From JAVBOV01 sp031550205 (GTDB taxonomy: Bacteria > Pseudomonadota > Alphaproteobacteria > RF32 > CAG-239): DNA of 18,333 bases. The stretch spans positions 1-18,333 of the forward strand of contig JAVBOV010000061.1 in the NCBI GenBank assembly GCA_031550205.1, in the 5' to 3' direction. Both the position numbers and the translations under genes were made by a program. This document shows positions 6,297 to 16,883 of the stretch, piece by piece. Each line of letters begins with the position of its first letter. Position 1 is the stretch's first letter. The notes beneath the pieces are model-generated. The model saw only the letters and a program-made list of their open reading frames with translations. It was not told the origin of the DNA and did no database searches.

Positions 6297-6314
6297 TTAA
6301 GGAGTCAAACAAAA

Positions 6315-6869
6315 ATGTTAATACAAAGAAAAGACAGCTTGCTGTTGATAGTTGATGTTCAGGAAAATATTGCCCCGGTAATGGACAGTCCGCGCGAGGT
6401 CATCAATAACTGCGCCGCTCTGGTGGATATTGCCAAGATGTTGAACGTCCCCTTTGTTATCACTGAGCAATATCCCAAAGGTCTTGGCCCCACCATGATA
6501 GACATTCGCCAAAGCGCCGGAGAAAATACGTCTTATCTCCCTAAAATAGAATTTTCCTGCGCTAAAAATAAAGACATTTTGAAAAAAATAAAATCTCTTA
6601 AGAAAAAACAAATCATCATCGCCGGCATTGAAGCTCACGTCTGCGTTTTGCAAACCGCCGTTGATTTTAAAGAGCTTGGCTTTGAGGTTTTTATGGTGGC
6701 CGATGCCTGCTCCTCAAGAGATTCCATGCAGCACACCTTTGCCATGCACCGCCTGAGCTTAGACGGCGTGCGGGTTGTCACTTCTGAAATGGTTGCTCTT
6801 GAATGGCTGGAAAAAGCCGGAACCGAAGAATTTAAAACAATCTCCCAAAAATATTTAAAAAAACAGTAG
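6315..6869 (+). CDS. Isochorismatase-family cysteine hydrolase
   Basis: A 184-residue cytoplasmic hydrolase of the isochorismatase/nicotinamidase superfamily, nearest to the YcaC-like branch. The catalytic triad is visible: D14 in LLIVDVQE, K77 in LPKIEFSC and C110 in GIEAHVCVLQTA, which also carries the usual cis-peptide neighbourhood. The segment VADACSSRD is a further conserved family block. The substrate cannot be named from sequence; members hydrolyse amides such as nicotinamide or carbamates. I chose ATG 6315, preceded by AAGGAG at 6299-6304. The upstream in-frame ATG at 6264 falls inside the divergent promoter region and lacks a ribosome site. It appears to be monocistronic, with only a weak hairpin just downstream. 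Confidence 0.88.
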   Translation: MLIQRKDSLLLIVDVQENIAPVMDSPREVINNCAALVDIAKMLNVPFVITEQYPKGLGPTMIDIRQSAGENTSYLPKIEFSCAKNKDILKKIKSLKKKQIIIAGIEAHVCVLQTAVDFKELGFEVFMVADACSSRDSMQHTFAMHRLSLDGVRVVTSEMVALEWLEKAGTEEFKTISQKYLKKQ

Positions 6870-6940
6870 ACAAACCGCAGGTTTAATATAAAATAAAAGG
6901 TTCATTATATATTATTTATTAACTATTAAACTTTTTGCTT

Positions 6941-7150
6941 ATGCACACAAAAACACAAACGGGCACGTCTTATATTAGAGAAGTATTTGAGCGGAGCCTG
7001 AACGGAAATTCTGACGAAGCGTTTATTGCCGGCGTTTTTTTGGAGCTTGATGAAGACGACCAGGTCGCTCTTCTTGCCGAATATGAAAAAGACAAAAGAG
7101 CCTATGCTCAACGCATTCACAGAATTATCAAAAAACACACCAAAAACTAA
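6941..7150 (+). CDS. Small acidic/basic hypothetical protein, no Shine-Dalgarno
   Basis: A 69-residue protein with an acidic middle (LELDEDDQVALLAEYEKDK) and a basic end (RIHRIIKKHTKN). It is probably all helical; no family is recognised and no membrane segment is present. The ATG at 6941 has no purine-rich site before it (CTTTTTGCTT). A TATTAA at 6924-6929, within the AT-rich stretch 6901-6930, could be a -10 that would give a leader of only a few nt. An in-frame TTG at 6935 is an alternative but not better start. It is followed after 19 nt by a second small gene and then a strong terminator, which together suggest a real two-gene unit. Confidence 0.55.
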   Translation: MHTKTQTGTSYIREVFERSLNGNSDEAFIAGVFLELDEDDQVALLAEYEKDKRAYAQRIHRIIKKHTKN

Positions 7151-7169
7151 CTTTTAAAAACCTATTATC

Positions 7170-7373
7170 ATGAAGATTAAAGAAGCATCGCAAATCTTAA
7201 CCAATTTCAGCAGAAAGGTAAGGCCCTTAACTCCGGCAAACGTCAACAATGTATTTAGTTTGCTTGAGGTTGAAGAAAAAGTACAGGTGAAAACCGCCAT
7301 CAAGGAGCTGCAGTCAAGCGGCGGACTTAAAGGTAACGAAAGGTTCTTTTTCATTGGTAAGCATTTGCTTTAA
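7170..7373 (+). CDS. Small basic hypothetical protein, no Shine-Dalgarno
   Basis: A 67-residue protein, MKIKEASQILTNFSRKVRP at its start, likely helical with a basic bias and ending FFFIGKHLL. No family is recognised. The sequence before ATG 7170 (AAAACCTATTATC) has no ribosome site, like its upstream neighbour, from which it is separated by 19 nt. It stops 7 nt before a strong intrinsic terminator. The pair may be co-transcribed; a tiny DNA- or protein-binding pair acquired from elsewhere is conceivable but unproven. Confidence 0.55.
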   Translation: MKIKEASQILTNFSRKVRPLTPANVNNVFSLLEVEEKVQVKTAIKELQSSGGLKGNERFFFIGKHLL

Positions 7374-7380
7374 ACTTCAA

Positions 7381-7408
7381 AAAAACCCGCCATCTCCGGC
7401 GGGTTTTT
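7381..7408 (+). terminator. Rho-independent terminator after the small gene pair
   Basis: Stem AAAAACCCGCC (7381-7391) with GGCGGGTTTTT (7398-7408), loop ATCTCC; the T-rich right arm provides the U-tract. It begins 7 nt after the stop at 7371-7373. Confidence 0.85.
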
Positions 7409-7456
7409 CCTTAACTATTCACTTTTCACTAAATACGCAATCCTAAATATTATCTT

Positions 7457-7504
7457 CGTCATCCTGAACATTTTTCTCGTCATCCTGAACGTAGTGAAGG
7501 ATCC
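7457..7504. repeat. Dispersed repeat, copies 3 and 4 (partial plus fuller copy)
   Basis: CGTCATCCTGAAC occurs twice, at 7457-7469 and 7478-7490. The second continues GTAGTGAAGG-ATCC, as in the repeat at 28-98 (GTAGCGAAGG...GGATCC). The stretch between the terminator at 7408 and the cupin gene is otherwise featureless apart from the heptamer run at 7567-7600. Confidence 0.6.
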
Positions 7505-7566
7505 ATCAGGAAACGCAGACAGCACATGTGTTTATATAAGACATTATGAAATTTATTATCATCTAA

Positions 7567-7600
7567 CTGACCACCGACCACCGCCCCTGACCACTGTCCT
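7567..7600. repeat. Degenerate 7-bp tandem repeat (CTGACCA type)
   Basis: The units CTGACCA, CCGACCA, a 6-nt CCGCCC, CTGACCA and CTGTCCT follow each other directly, ending at the stop codon of the minus-strand cupin gene. The unit length matches the 7-bp array before dnaE, although the sequence is unrelated. Confidence 0.45.
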
Positions 7601-7962
7601 CAAACTCTTCCGTAATTATCCTCATAACGAATAATGTCGTTTTCATCCAAAACCTCTCCGGTCTGCACCTCAATAAAGAGCAGTTTTTCTTTTGCCCTGT
7701 TTGCAATGCGGTGCTTCATTCCTGCCGGAATATAAACGGTTTCGTTGGCTGTTTTGGTGGTCATATTCTCACCCAGAGTCACCACAGCCTCGCCTTGCGC
7801 CATAATCCAGTGTTCGGCTCGGTGTTGGTGCGATTGCAAAGATAAAATATTCCCCGGCTCCACGCAAATTTTCTTAACGCAGAAACCGGTTCCCGCATCC
7901 AAAACTTCCCACGTTCCCCACGGCCTTTTGTCCTTGTCGCCTTTTTTATAATTGTTGCTCAT
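7600..7962 (-). CDS. Stand-alone cupin, mannose-6-phosphate isomerase type II family
   Basis: A 120-residue single-domain cupin matching the C-terminal isomerase half of ManC/AlgA-type bifunctional enzymes: RPWGTWEVLD (13-22), LSLQSHQHRAEHW (40-52) with likely metal ligands H45 and H47, YIPAGMKHRIAN with H84, and the terminal signature ENDIIRYEDNYGR. Family members interconvert mannose-6-phosphate and fructose-6-phosphate for GDP-mannose supply; the guanylyltransferase domain is absent here, so the true substrate is uncertain. I prefer ATG 7962, which has GGAG (7971-7968) 6 nt upstream on the minus strand; the in-frame ATG at 7974 would add MEHK but has no ribosome site. It is divergent from ptsP, and its stop lies in the heptamer repeat. 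Confidence 0.85.
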   Translation of the reverse strand: MSNNYKKGDKDKRPWGTWEVLDAGTGFCVKKICVEPGNILSLQSHQHRAEHWIMAQGEAVVTLGENMTTKTANETVYIPAGMKHRIANRAKEKLLFIEVQTGEVLDENDIIRYEDNYGRV

Positions 7963-7991
7963 TTTATGCTCCATTAAGTTTGAAAATATTC

Positions 7992-8020
7992 TTGCTGAAC
8001 GCTAAATTAAACAATATATT
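7992..8020 (+). promoter_or_regulatory. Candidate promoter of ptsP
   Basis: TTGCTG (7992-7997, 3/6 to consensus), a 17-nt spacer and TATATT (8015-8020, 5/6). Transcription would start near 8027, about 20 nt before the ptsP ATG. It lies in the 84-bp gap between divergent genes. Confidence 0.35.
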
Positions 8021-8046
8021 CTAACAAGGCAACAAAACATTTTGGA

Positions 8047-10320
8047 ATGGGTATGAATTCTCCGGCATTAAATCAGGCAATGAATATCTTAAACCTGCTT
8101 CGCACGACCATAGACGGCCGGGAAGAAGTGGAACTTAAGCTCGGCAGGATGATAAAAACCATTGCCGCCGAAATCAAGTCCGATGCTGCCGCCTGTTATG
8201 TTGCTGTCAACGCCAGCTACCTTGAGCTGTTTTCCTCATATGGCTTTAATCCTGAAGCCGTTCACAAAATATCTTTTCGTTTTACTGAAGGTTTAACCGG
8301 AGAAGTGGCCTCAACCAAGCGTCCGCTTGCCGTGCTTGACGCTTTGTCTCATCCCAAGTTTGTCTCTGATGATAAACTGGATGAAAAAAATTATAAATCA
8401 TATCTGGGCATTCCTCTTCTTAAAAGAAACCGCACGGTTGGTGTTTTAACCTTATACACCAAAGCCCCGCATGAATATACGTCTGAAGAAATAGAAATTT
8501 TAGAAACCGTTGCCCTGGTTTTGGCCGAATACATCACTTCTGAAGAAATGAGCGCTTATAAAAAAGCTCTCATCAAAGAGCGCGGCTTGGTTGAAAAAGA
8601 CCGCATCAAAGGCGTTTCCATCAATAAAGGCTATGGTCTGGGCAATGCTATTATCCACCGCCGCACTCATGCTGTCAGCAAAATCTTTGCCGAAGATAAA
8701 AACAAAGAATTAAGAAAGCTGGAAGTTGCCCACCGTCAAATGAACCAGGATCTGGACAAGCAGTTCAATGAAACCAAGCTAGGCATCGGCGAGCATGTTG
8801 AAATCCTGGACGCTTATAAAATGTTTGCCAAAGACAAGGGCTGGTATAAAAAAATTGCCGACCACGTTGAAAACGGCCTAACCGCGGAAGCCGCCGTAGA
8901 GCGGGCTTATGAAGATATGTGGAACCGCCTTTCCGGCTCAGCTGACAGCTATTTGAAAGAACGCCTGCACGATTTAAGAGACGTTGCCGACCGCCTGCAA
9001 ACTTACTTAAGCGGCGATTATATCTCATTAAAAGACCGTCTTGTCGGCCAGGACATAATTATTGTTGCCAAAATTATGGGCCCGGCCGATTTAATGGACT
9101 ATGATTATAAAAAAATCAAAGGCCTGATCATTGAAGACGGCACGCCCACCATGCACGTGGCCATCGTTGCCAAAGCCTTAAACATTCCGGTAATTGCCAA
9201 AACCAAAGGCTGGTTTGCTGAAATCAAACAAGGCCAGTTGGTTGCCGTTGACGGCGCCGAAGGATACGTTTACATCAATCCTTCTTCTCAAATTCAAGAC
9301 AATTTCCGGCTCAAGATTGCCGCCGCTGAAAAACTGGCTCAAGAGCTGGCAAAACTAAGAAAGCTCCCTTCCAAAACCTTAGATAAAATAAAAATCGGAC
9401 ACTACATCAACGTCGGCCTTTCATTTGATTTTGATTATATTGAAAAAACCAACTGCGACGGCATCGGTCTTTACCGCACGGAAATTCCGTTCATGACCTC
9501 TGATGCCATGCCCAGCGTTGAAAAACAAATTTCTTATTACAAAGAGCTGATGGACAAGGCCGGTTCTCGTAAGGTTATTTTCAGAAGTCTGGACGTCGGC
9601 TCTGATAAACTTCTTCCGTATTGGACCAGCACCGGTGAGGAAAATCCCGCCATCGGCTGGCGTTCCATTCGCATTACCCTGGATAGAAGGGCGCTGCTCA
9701 GAAAACAGGTCAGGGCTTTTTTGCGCGCCGCCGCCGGCAAAGAATTAAACGTCATGTTCCCGATGATCTCGGATTTAACCGAGTTTGCGGAAGCCAAAGA
9801 AACTTTGATGATAGAACTTGAGAAAGAAAAAAAGAAGTCCGGACTTGTTCCCAAAAAAGTCAATGTCGGCCTAATGGTTGAGGTTCCCTCGGTTGTTTTC
9901 CAGCTTGATTTAATTTTGGATAAGGCCGATTTCATTTCCGTCGGCACCAACGACTTGGCTCAGTTCACCTTTGCCTGCGACCGCGGCAATCCCAAACTTA
10001 CCGAGCGCTATGATGTTTTGTCTCCGCCGTTTTTAAGTATTATGGAAGAAATTGTTAAAAAGGCCGATGCCAAAGGTGTTTCCTGCTCGGTTTGCGGAGA
10101 GATGGCCTCCAATCCTCTTGAGGCAATGGCCTTAATCGGTCTTGGCTACCGCCAATTGTCTTCTGCCGGCGCTTCATATGGCCGCGTCAAGTCAATGATT
10201 CGCTCTCTCAACGTTGCCGAAGTCTCGGATTACATAAGAAACCTTCTGCGTTCTTCCCAAAAAACGCTGCGTCCGCAATTAATGGCCTATGCCTATGATC
10301 ACGGTATTGAAATATTTTAG
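8047..10320 (+). CDS. ptsP: Phosphoenolpyruvate-protein phosphotransferase PtsP (EI-Ntr)
   Basis: A 757-residue cytoplasmic enzyme that takes phosphate from PEP and passes it to NPr in the nitrogen-related PTS, a regulatory relay rather than a sugar importer. Domains: GAF sensor (about 15-165, with FTEGLTGEVASTKRPLAV and YLGIPLLKRNRTVGVLTLY), EI N-terminal/swivel part (about 180-400) with IKGVSINKGYGLG and phospho-His H370 in TPTMHVAIVAKALNIPVIA, and PEP-binding barrel (about 410-740) with GIGLYRTE, FRSLDVGSDK, MVEVPS, SVGTNDLAQF and the catalytic Cys C683 in CGEMA. The residue before the active His is Met, where Ser is usual. ATG 8047 and ATG 8053 are both possible starts; the ribosome site is weak (TTGGA / GGAATGGG). 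It leads a close-packed cluster with rodZ and prfA, the order expected in Alphaproteobacteria. GAF domains of alphaproteobacterial EI-Ntr are reported to sense glutamine. Confidence 0.95.
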   Translation: MGMNSPALNQAMNILNLLRTTIDGREEVELKLGRMIKTIAAEIKSDAAACYVAVNASYLELFSSYGFNPEAVHKISFRFTEGLTGEVASTKRPLAVLDALSHPKFVSDDKLDEKNYKSYLGIPLLKRNRTVGVLTLYTKAPHEYTSEEIEILETVALVLAEYITSEEMSAYKKALIKERGLVEKDRIKGVSINKGYGLGNAIIHRRTHAVSKIFAEDKNKELRKLEVAHRQMNQDLDKQFNETKLGIGEHVEILDAYKMFAKDKGWYKKIADHVENGLTAEAAVERAYEDMWNRLSGSADSYLKERLHDLRDVADRLQTYLSGDYISLKDRLVGQDIIIVAKIMGPADLMDYDYKKIKGLIIEDGTPTMHVAIVAKALNIPVIAKTKGWFAEIKQGQLVAVDGAEGYVYINPSSQIQDNFRLKIAAAEKLAQELAKLRKLPSKTLDKIKIGHYINVGLSFDFDYIEKTNCDGIGLYRTEIPFMTSDAMPSVEKQISYYKELMDKAGSRKVIFRSLDVGSDKLLPYWTSTGEENPAIGWRSIRITLDRRALLRKQVRAFLRAAAGKELNVMFPMISDLTEFAEAKETLMIELEKEKKKSGLVPKKVNVGLMVEVPSVVFQLDLILDKADFISVGTNDLAQFTFACDRGNPKLTERYDVLSPPFLSIMEEIVKKADAKGVSCSVCGEMASNPLEAMALIGLGYRQLSSAGASYGRVKSMIRSLNVAEVSDYIRNLLRSSQKTLRPQLMAYAYDHGIEIF

Positions 10321-10325
10321 AAACT

Positions 10326-11414
10326 ATGTTAAACAATGTTCAAACCAAAAAATTAAAGAGGAAACCCGTTGTGAAAAAAGAAATGTTAAAAAGCAAAAAA
10401 GTAAAATCTAAACCTGAGGCTGAAATTGAATCTGAAGAAATTGAAATTGTCGAAGAATGCCCTGTTGAAGATTGCGGCAAAGTCGGCGGAATGCTTAGAA
10501 AGGCCCGCATCAAAGAAGGAAAAAAGCTGAGCGATGTTGCCAAAGATCTCTGCATCAGAAGAGCATATCTCGAAGCCATTGAAGCCAGCCAATACTCCGA
10601 GATTCCTCCGTTTCCGTACGGCCCGGGTTTTGTTCGCTCATATGCCAATTATTTGGGCTTAAACAGCGTCCGCATGGTCCAGCTTTTCAAAGAAGAAACC
10701 TCCCCCGGCAGCACTTCTGCTTCCAAAAGGCTGCCCGATGTTGAAATTATGGCCGAAGAAGCTCAGCCCAACAAAAAATATGTTTTAATCGGCATCGGCG
10801 TTTTGCTGGCGGTTTATTTTGTTTGGTTTTTGTTTAAAAGCTCGGAAACCTCCTCTCAAGAAGAAGAAACATACAACTCATATGCTGAAGAAACTTCTTC
10901 CGAAGTTCCTCCCACAGAGCTCACGGTTGAAGATTTTGTTTCTGCAAACGACCAGCCGGAAGCAGCCTCTGCCGTTTCTGAAATTCCGGACGCACCGGTG
11001 CCGGCAGCCGCTCCTGTTGAAGCCGCTCCCGCTGTTTCTCAAGTGCCGGTTGTTCCTCAGGCTCCTGCCGTTGAGACCCCGTCTGCTGTTGTTGCTGCTC
11101 CCGTTGCTGAAGCTCCGGCCGCATCCGCTGAGCCTGCTGTGCAGCCCGAGCCGGTTGCTTTGGAAATTCCCAAAAACCGCATTTTCATGCACTTTAAAGG
11201 CGAAAGCTGGATAGAAGTTAAAGACGAAGAGCGCGTTTATGTCAGCAAAGTTTATCAGCCCGGAGAAACCTACAGTCTTCCCAGAAGACCGAACCTGATT
11301 GTTTCCGTCGGCCGCCCTGATGATGTTGACATATATATCTACGGCAAGCTTACCAAGGTTGCGGACAAAACCCGCCGCACCAACATCAGCTTGGATGAAT
11401 TTATAAACCAATAG
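10326..11414 (+). CDS. rodZ: RodZ-like HTH membrane protein (HTH_25, TM, DUF4115)
   Basis: A 362-residue bitopic inner-membrane protein. A Lys/Glu-rich N-terminus is followed by an XRE/RodZ-type helix-turn-helix (about 56-125: GGMLRKARIKEGKKLSDVAK, then ...FVRSYANYLGLN). One membrane helix follows (about 153-171, YVLIGIGVLLAVYFVWFLF), then an Ala/Pro/Val/Glu-rich periplasmic linker to about 278, and a DUF4115 domain (about 284-360: GESWIEVKDEERVY, QPGETYSLPRRPNLIVSVG). RodZ links the MreB cytoskeleton to envelope synthesis and sets rod shape. The start is uncertain: ATG 10326 (5 nt after ptsP) has no ribosome site, while GTG 10371 has AGAGG 9 nt upstream and would give 347 residues. It ends 7 nt before prfA. 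Confidence 0.82.
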   Translation: MLNNVQTKKLKRKPVVKKEMLKSKKVKSKPEAEIESEEIEIVEECPVEDCGKVGGMLRKARIKEGKKLSDVAKDLCIRRAYLEAIEASQYSEIPPFPYGPGFVRSYANYLGLNSVRMVQLFKEETSPGSTSASKRLPDVEIMAEEAQPNKKYVLIGIGVLLAVYFVWFLFKSSETSSQEEETYNSYAEETSSEVPPTELTVEDFVSANDQPEAASAVSEIPDAPVPAAAPVEAAPAVSQVPVVPQAPAVETPSAVVAAPVAEAPAASAEPAVQPEPVALEIPKNRIFMHFKGESWIEVKDEERVYVSKVYQPGETYSLPRRPNLIVSVGRPDDVDIYIYGKLTKVADKTRRTNISLDEFINQ

Positions 11415-11421
11415 GCCGCGC

Positions 11422-12495
11422 ATGTCTTTTATTGAAAAATTATCTCAGGTTAAAAACCGCTTTGATGAGATTCAGTCTTTGCTGTCTTCTCCCAATCTTA
11501 AGTCCGATGATTTGGTTAAGATGAACAAAGAGTCGGCCAATTTGGCGCCGATTGTTGAAGCTATTGATGAATATAAGCGCCAGGAAAGCAACATGTCTGA
11601 GGCCAAAGCCTTAATGGATGATGCATCAATAGATAAGGAAATGCGCGAGCTGGCGGAAAGCGAGTTTTTTGAACTGAAAGAAAAACTTCCTGAACTTGAA
11701 AAGCATATCAAAATTCTGCTCCTTCCCAAAAACGAAGAAGATGAAAAGAACGCCATCTTGGAAATTCGCGCCGGCACCGGCGGAGATGAAGCCGCGTTGT
11801 TCGGAGCAGTTCTGTTTGAAATGTATCGCCGCTATTCCCAAAATCAAGGCTGGAAGTTTGAAACCCTGGACATTAATGAAAACGGCTTGGGCGGATATAA
11901 AGAAGCCTCGGCAAGCATTAATGGCAAAGATGTTTTTGCCAAACTAAAATTTGAATCCGGAGCGCATCGCGTTCAGCGCGTTCCCGTTACCGAGTCGCAG
12001 GGCCGTGTGCACACTTCAGCCGCCACGGTTGCCGTTTTGCCTGAAATTGAAGAAGTGGAATTTGACATCAGGCCTGAAGATTTGAAAATAGACGTATATA
12101 GAGCTTCCGGCGCCGGCGGCCAGCACGTTAATAAAACCGAGTCGGCAGTCAGAATCACTCACTTGCCAACCAATACGGTTGTGCAGTGTCAGGACGGTCG
12201 TTCGCAGTTTAAGAACAAAGAGCAGGCCATGCGCCAGTTAAGAGCCAAGTTATATGACAATCAAAAGCAAACCATAGATGCCAATTATTCCGCCAAAAGA
12301 AAACTGCAGGTCGGCTCCGGCGACCGTTCCGAGCGGATTCGCACCTATAACTATCCGCAAGGCCGCGTCACCGACCACAGAATTAACCTTACGCTTTATA
12401 AATTGGACGATGTTGTTTCCGGTGAAGCTCTTGGTGAAATCATCGACGCCCTGATTGCCGAAGACCAGGCCGAACGCCTAAGCGAGCTTGATTAA
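11422..12495 (+). CDS. prfA: Peptide chain release factor 1
   Basis: A 357-residue class I release factor that terminates translation at UAA and UAG. The stop-codon tripeptide region reads PVT at 188-190 (the PxT motif that marks RF1; RF2 has SPF) within RVPVTESQGRVHTSAATVAVLPE. The peptidyl-tRNA hydrolysis loop is SGAGGQHVNKTESAVR with GGQ at 232-234. Length is standard. The ribosome site before ATG 11422 is weak, and the gene follows rodZ after 7 nt, so coupling is likely. The methyltransferase gene prmC, which often follows prfA and modifies the GGQ Gln, is not next door. Confidence 0.97.
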   Translation: MSFIEKLSQVKNRFDEIQSLLSSPNLKSDDLVKMNKESANLAPIVEAIDEYKRQESNMSEAKALMDDASIDKEMRELAESEFFELKEKLPELEKHIKILLLPKNEEDEKNAILEIRAGTGGDEAALFGAVLFEMYRRYSQNQGWKFETLDINENGLGGYKEASASINGKDVFAKLKFESGAHRVQRVPVTESQGRVHTSAATVAVLPEIEEVEFDIRPEDLKIDVYRASGAGGQHVNKTESAVRITHLPTNTVVQCQDGRSQFKNKEQAMRQLRAKLYDNQKQTIDANYSAKRKLQVGSGDRSERIRTYNYPQGRVTDHRINLTLYKLDDVVSGEALGEIIDALIAEDQAERLSELD

Positions 12496-12506
12496 AATAT
12501 ATCCAC

Positions 12507-12534
12507 AATCTAAAATCTAAAATCTAAAATCTAA
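12507..12534. repeat. 7-bp tandem repeat AATCTAA x4 before dnaE
   Basis: Four exact, consecutive copies of AATCTAA (12507-12534) followed by a partial copy (AATAAT). The array lies in the 64-bp gap between prfA and dnaE, 25 bp before the dnaE ATG, where a -35 element would be expected. A copy-number change would alter promoter spacing or upstream context. Confidence 0.85.
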
Positions 12535-12546
12535 AATAATTTATAG

Positions 12547-12552
12547 TATTAT
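12547..12552 (+). promoter_or_regulatory. Candidate -10 element of a leaderless dnaE transcript
   Basis: TATTAT (5/6 to TATAAT) within the AT-rich TTATAGTATTATAA lies 7 nt before the dnaE ATG. A start 7 nt downstream would coincide with the A of the ATG at 12560. No ribosome site precedes that ATG (ATAAACTCC), which agrees with a leaderless or very short leader mRNA. The -35 position falls in the heptamer array and is a poor match. Confidence 0.3.
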
Positions 12553-12559
12553 AAACTCC

Positions 12560-16042
<3,483 letters not shown>

Positions 16043-16046
16043 AACC

Positions 16047-16883
16047 ATGAAAGAACTCAAAAAATTGTTTTCCAAGCCTGCGGAAGTTGAACCGGTAAAA
16101 ATGCCGTTGTTCAAACTTTGCTTTGAGCCTTTGGGCCTGTTTGTTGATAATTTCAAACAGCTTTTTCTGCTCATAGCTTTTTACGGTCTGCTTGCAACTG
16201 CCGTTTCTTTTGCTTTTGGTTTTCCTTACGCCTGTTTTTCTCCCTCAAGCCTTGGCCAAAAGCTTTACTGCTCTTCTTCAAATGCTTTGTACGCGGCCTA
16301 TTTGGTTATCAAAATTTTGCTTTTTGCCAAATTTTTTGAGCGCGTTTATGCGCTTAATTTAAAAACGCTCAGCCTCAAGCTTAAAGAGCTGGTGAGCTTT
16401 GGCCGCAAAGAGCTTAAAATCTCCGCATTGCTTTCAGTGTGCATTTTGCTGAATCTTCTGCCGTTGGTTTCGCTGGCGGTTTTGGCGGCCAGGGTTCCCA
16501 ACCCCGATTGGGTTGTTGAAACGTTCTTTTTCGGTGTTGTCTCAACCGGTTTTTTTGTTCCCTTCATCATCATGCGTTTTTATGGCGTCTTCGGCTTGGC
16601 TGCAGAAAACAAGCCGCTGGTTTCGCTGGCGGAAATATGGCGCCTGACCGCCGGCAACGGGCTTAAGATTCTCTTGGGTCTGTTTGTTATCTTAATCTTC
16701 ACCTCTTTTCTTTTAGGGGGCTTCAACAGCAATGTTAGGGCAATCTCTGCCGCAAACGGCTTTTACACATCTTTTGTCTCAGAGCTGTTATATAACGTTA
16801 TACTCTTTACATTATTTGCATTATTTGTTAATCATTGCTTTATGCAGCATAAATTTATTTTTGGAGAAAAAAAACATGGCTAA
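16047..16883 (+). CDS. Polytopic membrane protein, first of a paralogous pair
   Basis: A 278-residue inner-membrane protein with about six predicted hydrophobic segments (around residues 38-58, 80-100, 128-150, 162-185, 213-232, 245-265). Towards the C-terminus IWRLTAGNGLKILLGL resembles the SWxLTxGNxxxIF motif of uncharacterised membrane proteins related to YciC and the membrane part of glycerophosphodiester phosphodiesterases. GFPYACFSPSS followed by a second Cys (C63, C75) sits in the first loop. The following gene carries the same two motifs, so the two are paralogs. The function is unknown; the partner substrate cannot be inferred. ATG 16047 is 4 nt after dnaE, with AAGGA at 16031-16035 inside the dnaE end. 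The 3' end overlaps the next gene by 8 nt. Confidence 0.7.
   Translation: MKELKKLFSKPAEVEPVKMPLFKLCFEPLGLFVDNFKQLFLLIAFYGLLATAVSFAFGFPYACFSPSSLGQKLYCSSSNALYAAYLVIKILLFAKFFERVYALNLKTLSLKLKELVSFGRKELKISALLSVCILLNLLPLVSLAVLAARVPNPDWVVETFFFGVVSTGFFVPFIIMRFYGVFGLAAENKPLVSLAEIWRLTAGNGLKILLGLFVILIFTSFLLGGFNSNVRAISAANGFYTSFVSELLYNVILFTLFALFVNHCFMQHKFIFGEKKHG

Noticed and set aside
6264..6314. Upstream ATG as the start of the isochorismatase-like gene
   Set aside because: The added residues are not family-like, the region is the divergent promoter gap, and a good AAGGAG precedes ATG 6315.
6870..6890. AAACC-GCA-GGTTT hairpin after the isochorismatase-like gene as a terminator
   Set aside because: The stem is only 5 bp and is followed by AATATAAAA rather than a T-run.
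9537..9950. 137-codon minus-strand frame within ptsP
   Set aside because: It is antisense to the conserved PEP-binding barrel of PtsP, has no ribosome site or recognisable motif, and reflects codon bias of the sense gene.
10819..11214. 131-codon plus-strand frame inside rodZ, rich in Leu/Pro/Lys
   Set aside because: It is an out-of-frame reading of the Ala/Pro/Val linker of RodZ; its repetitive composition follows from the repetitive codons of that linker.
12507..12534. Short direct repeats considered as a CRISPR array
   Set aside because: The units are 7 bp and directly adjacent with no spacers, and no cas genes are present.
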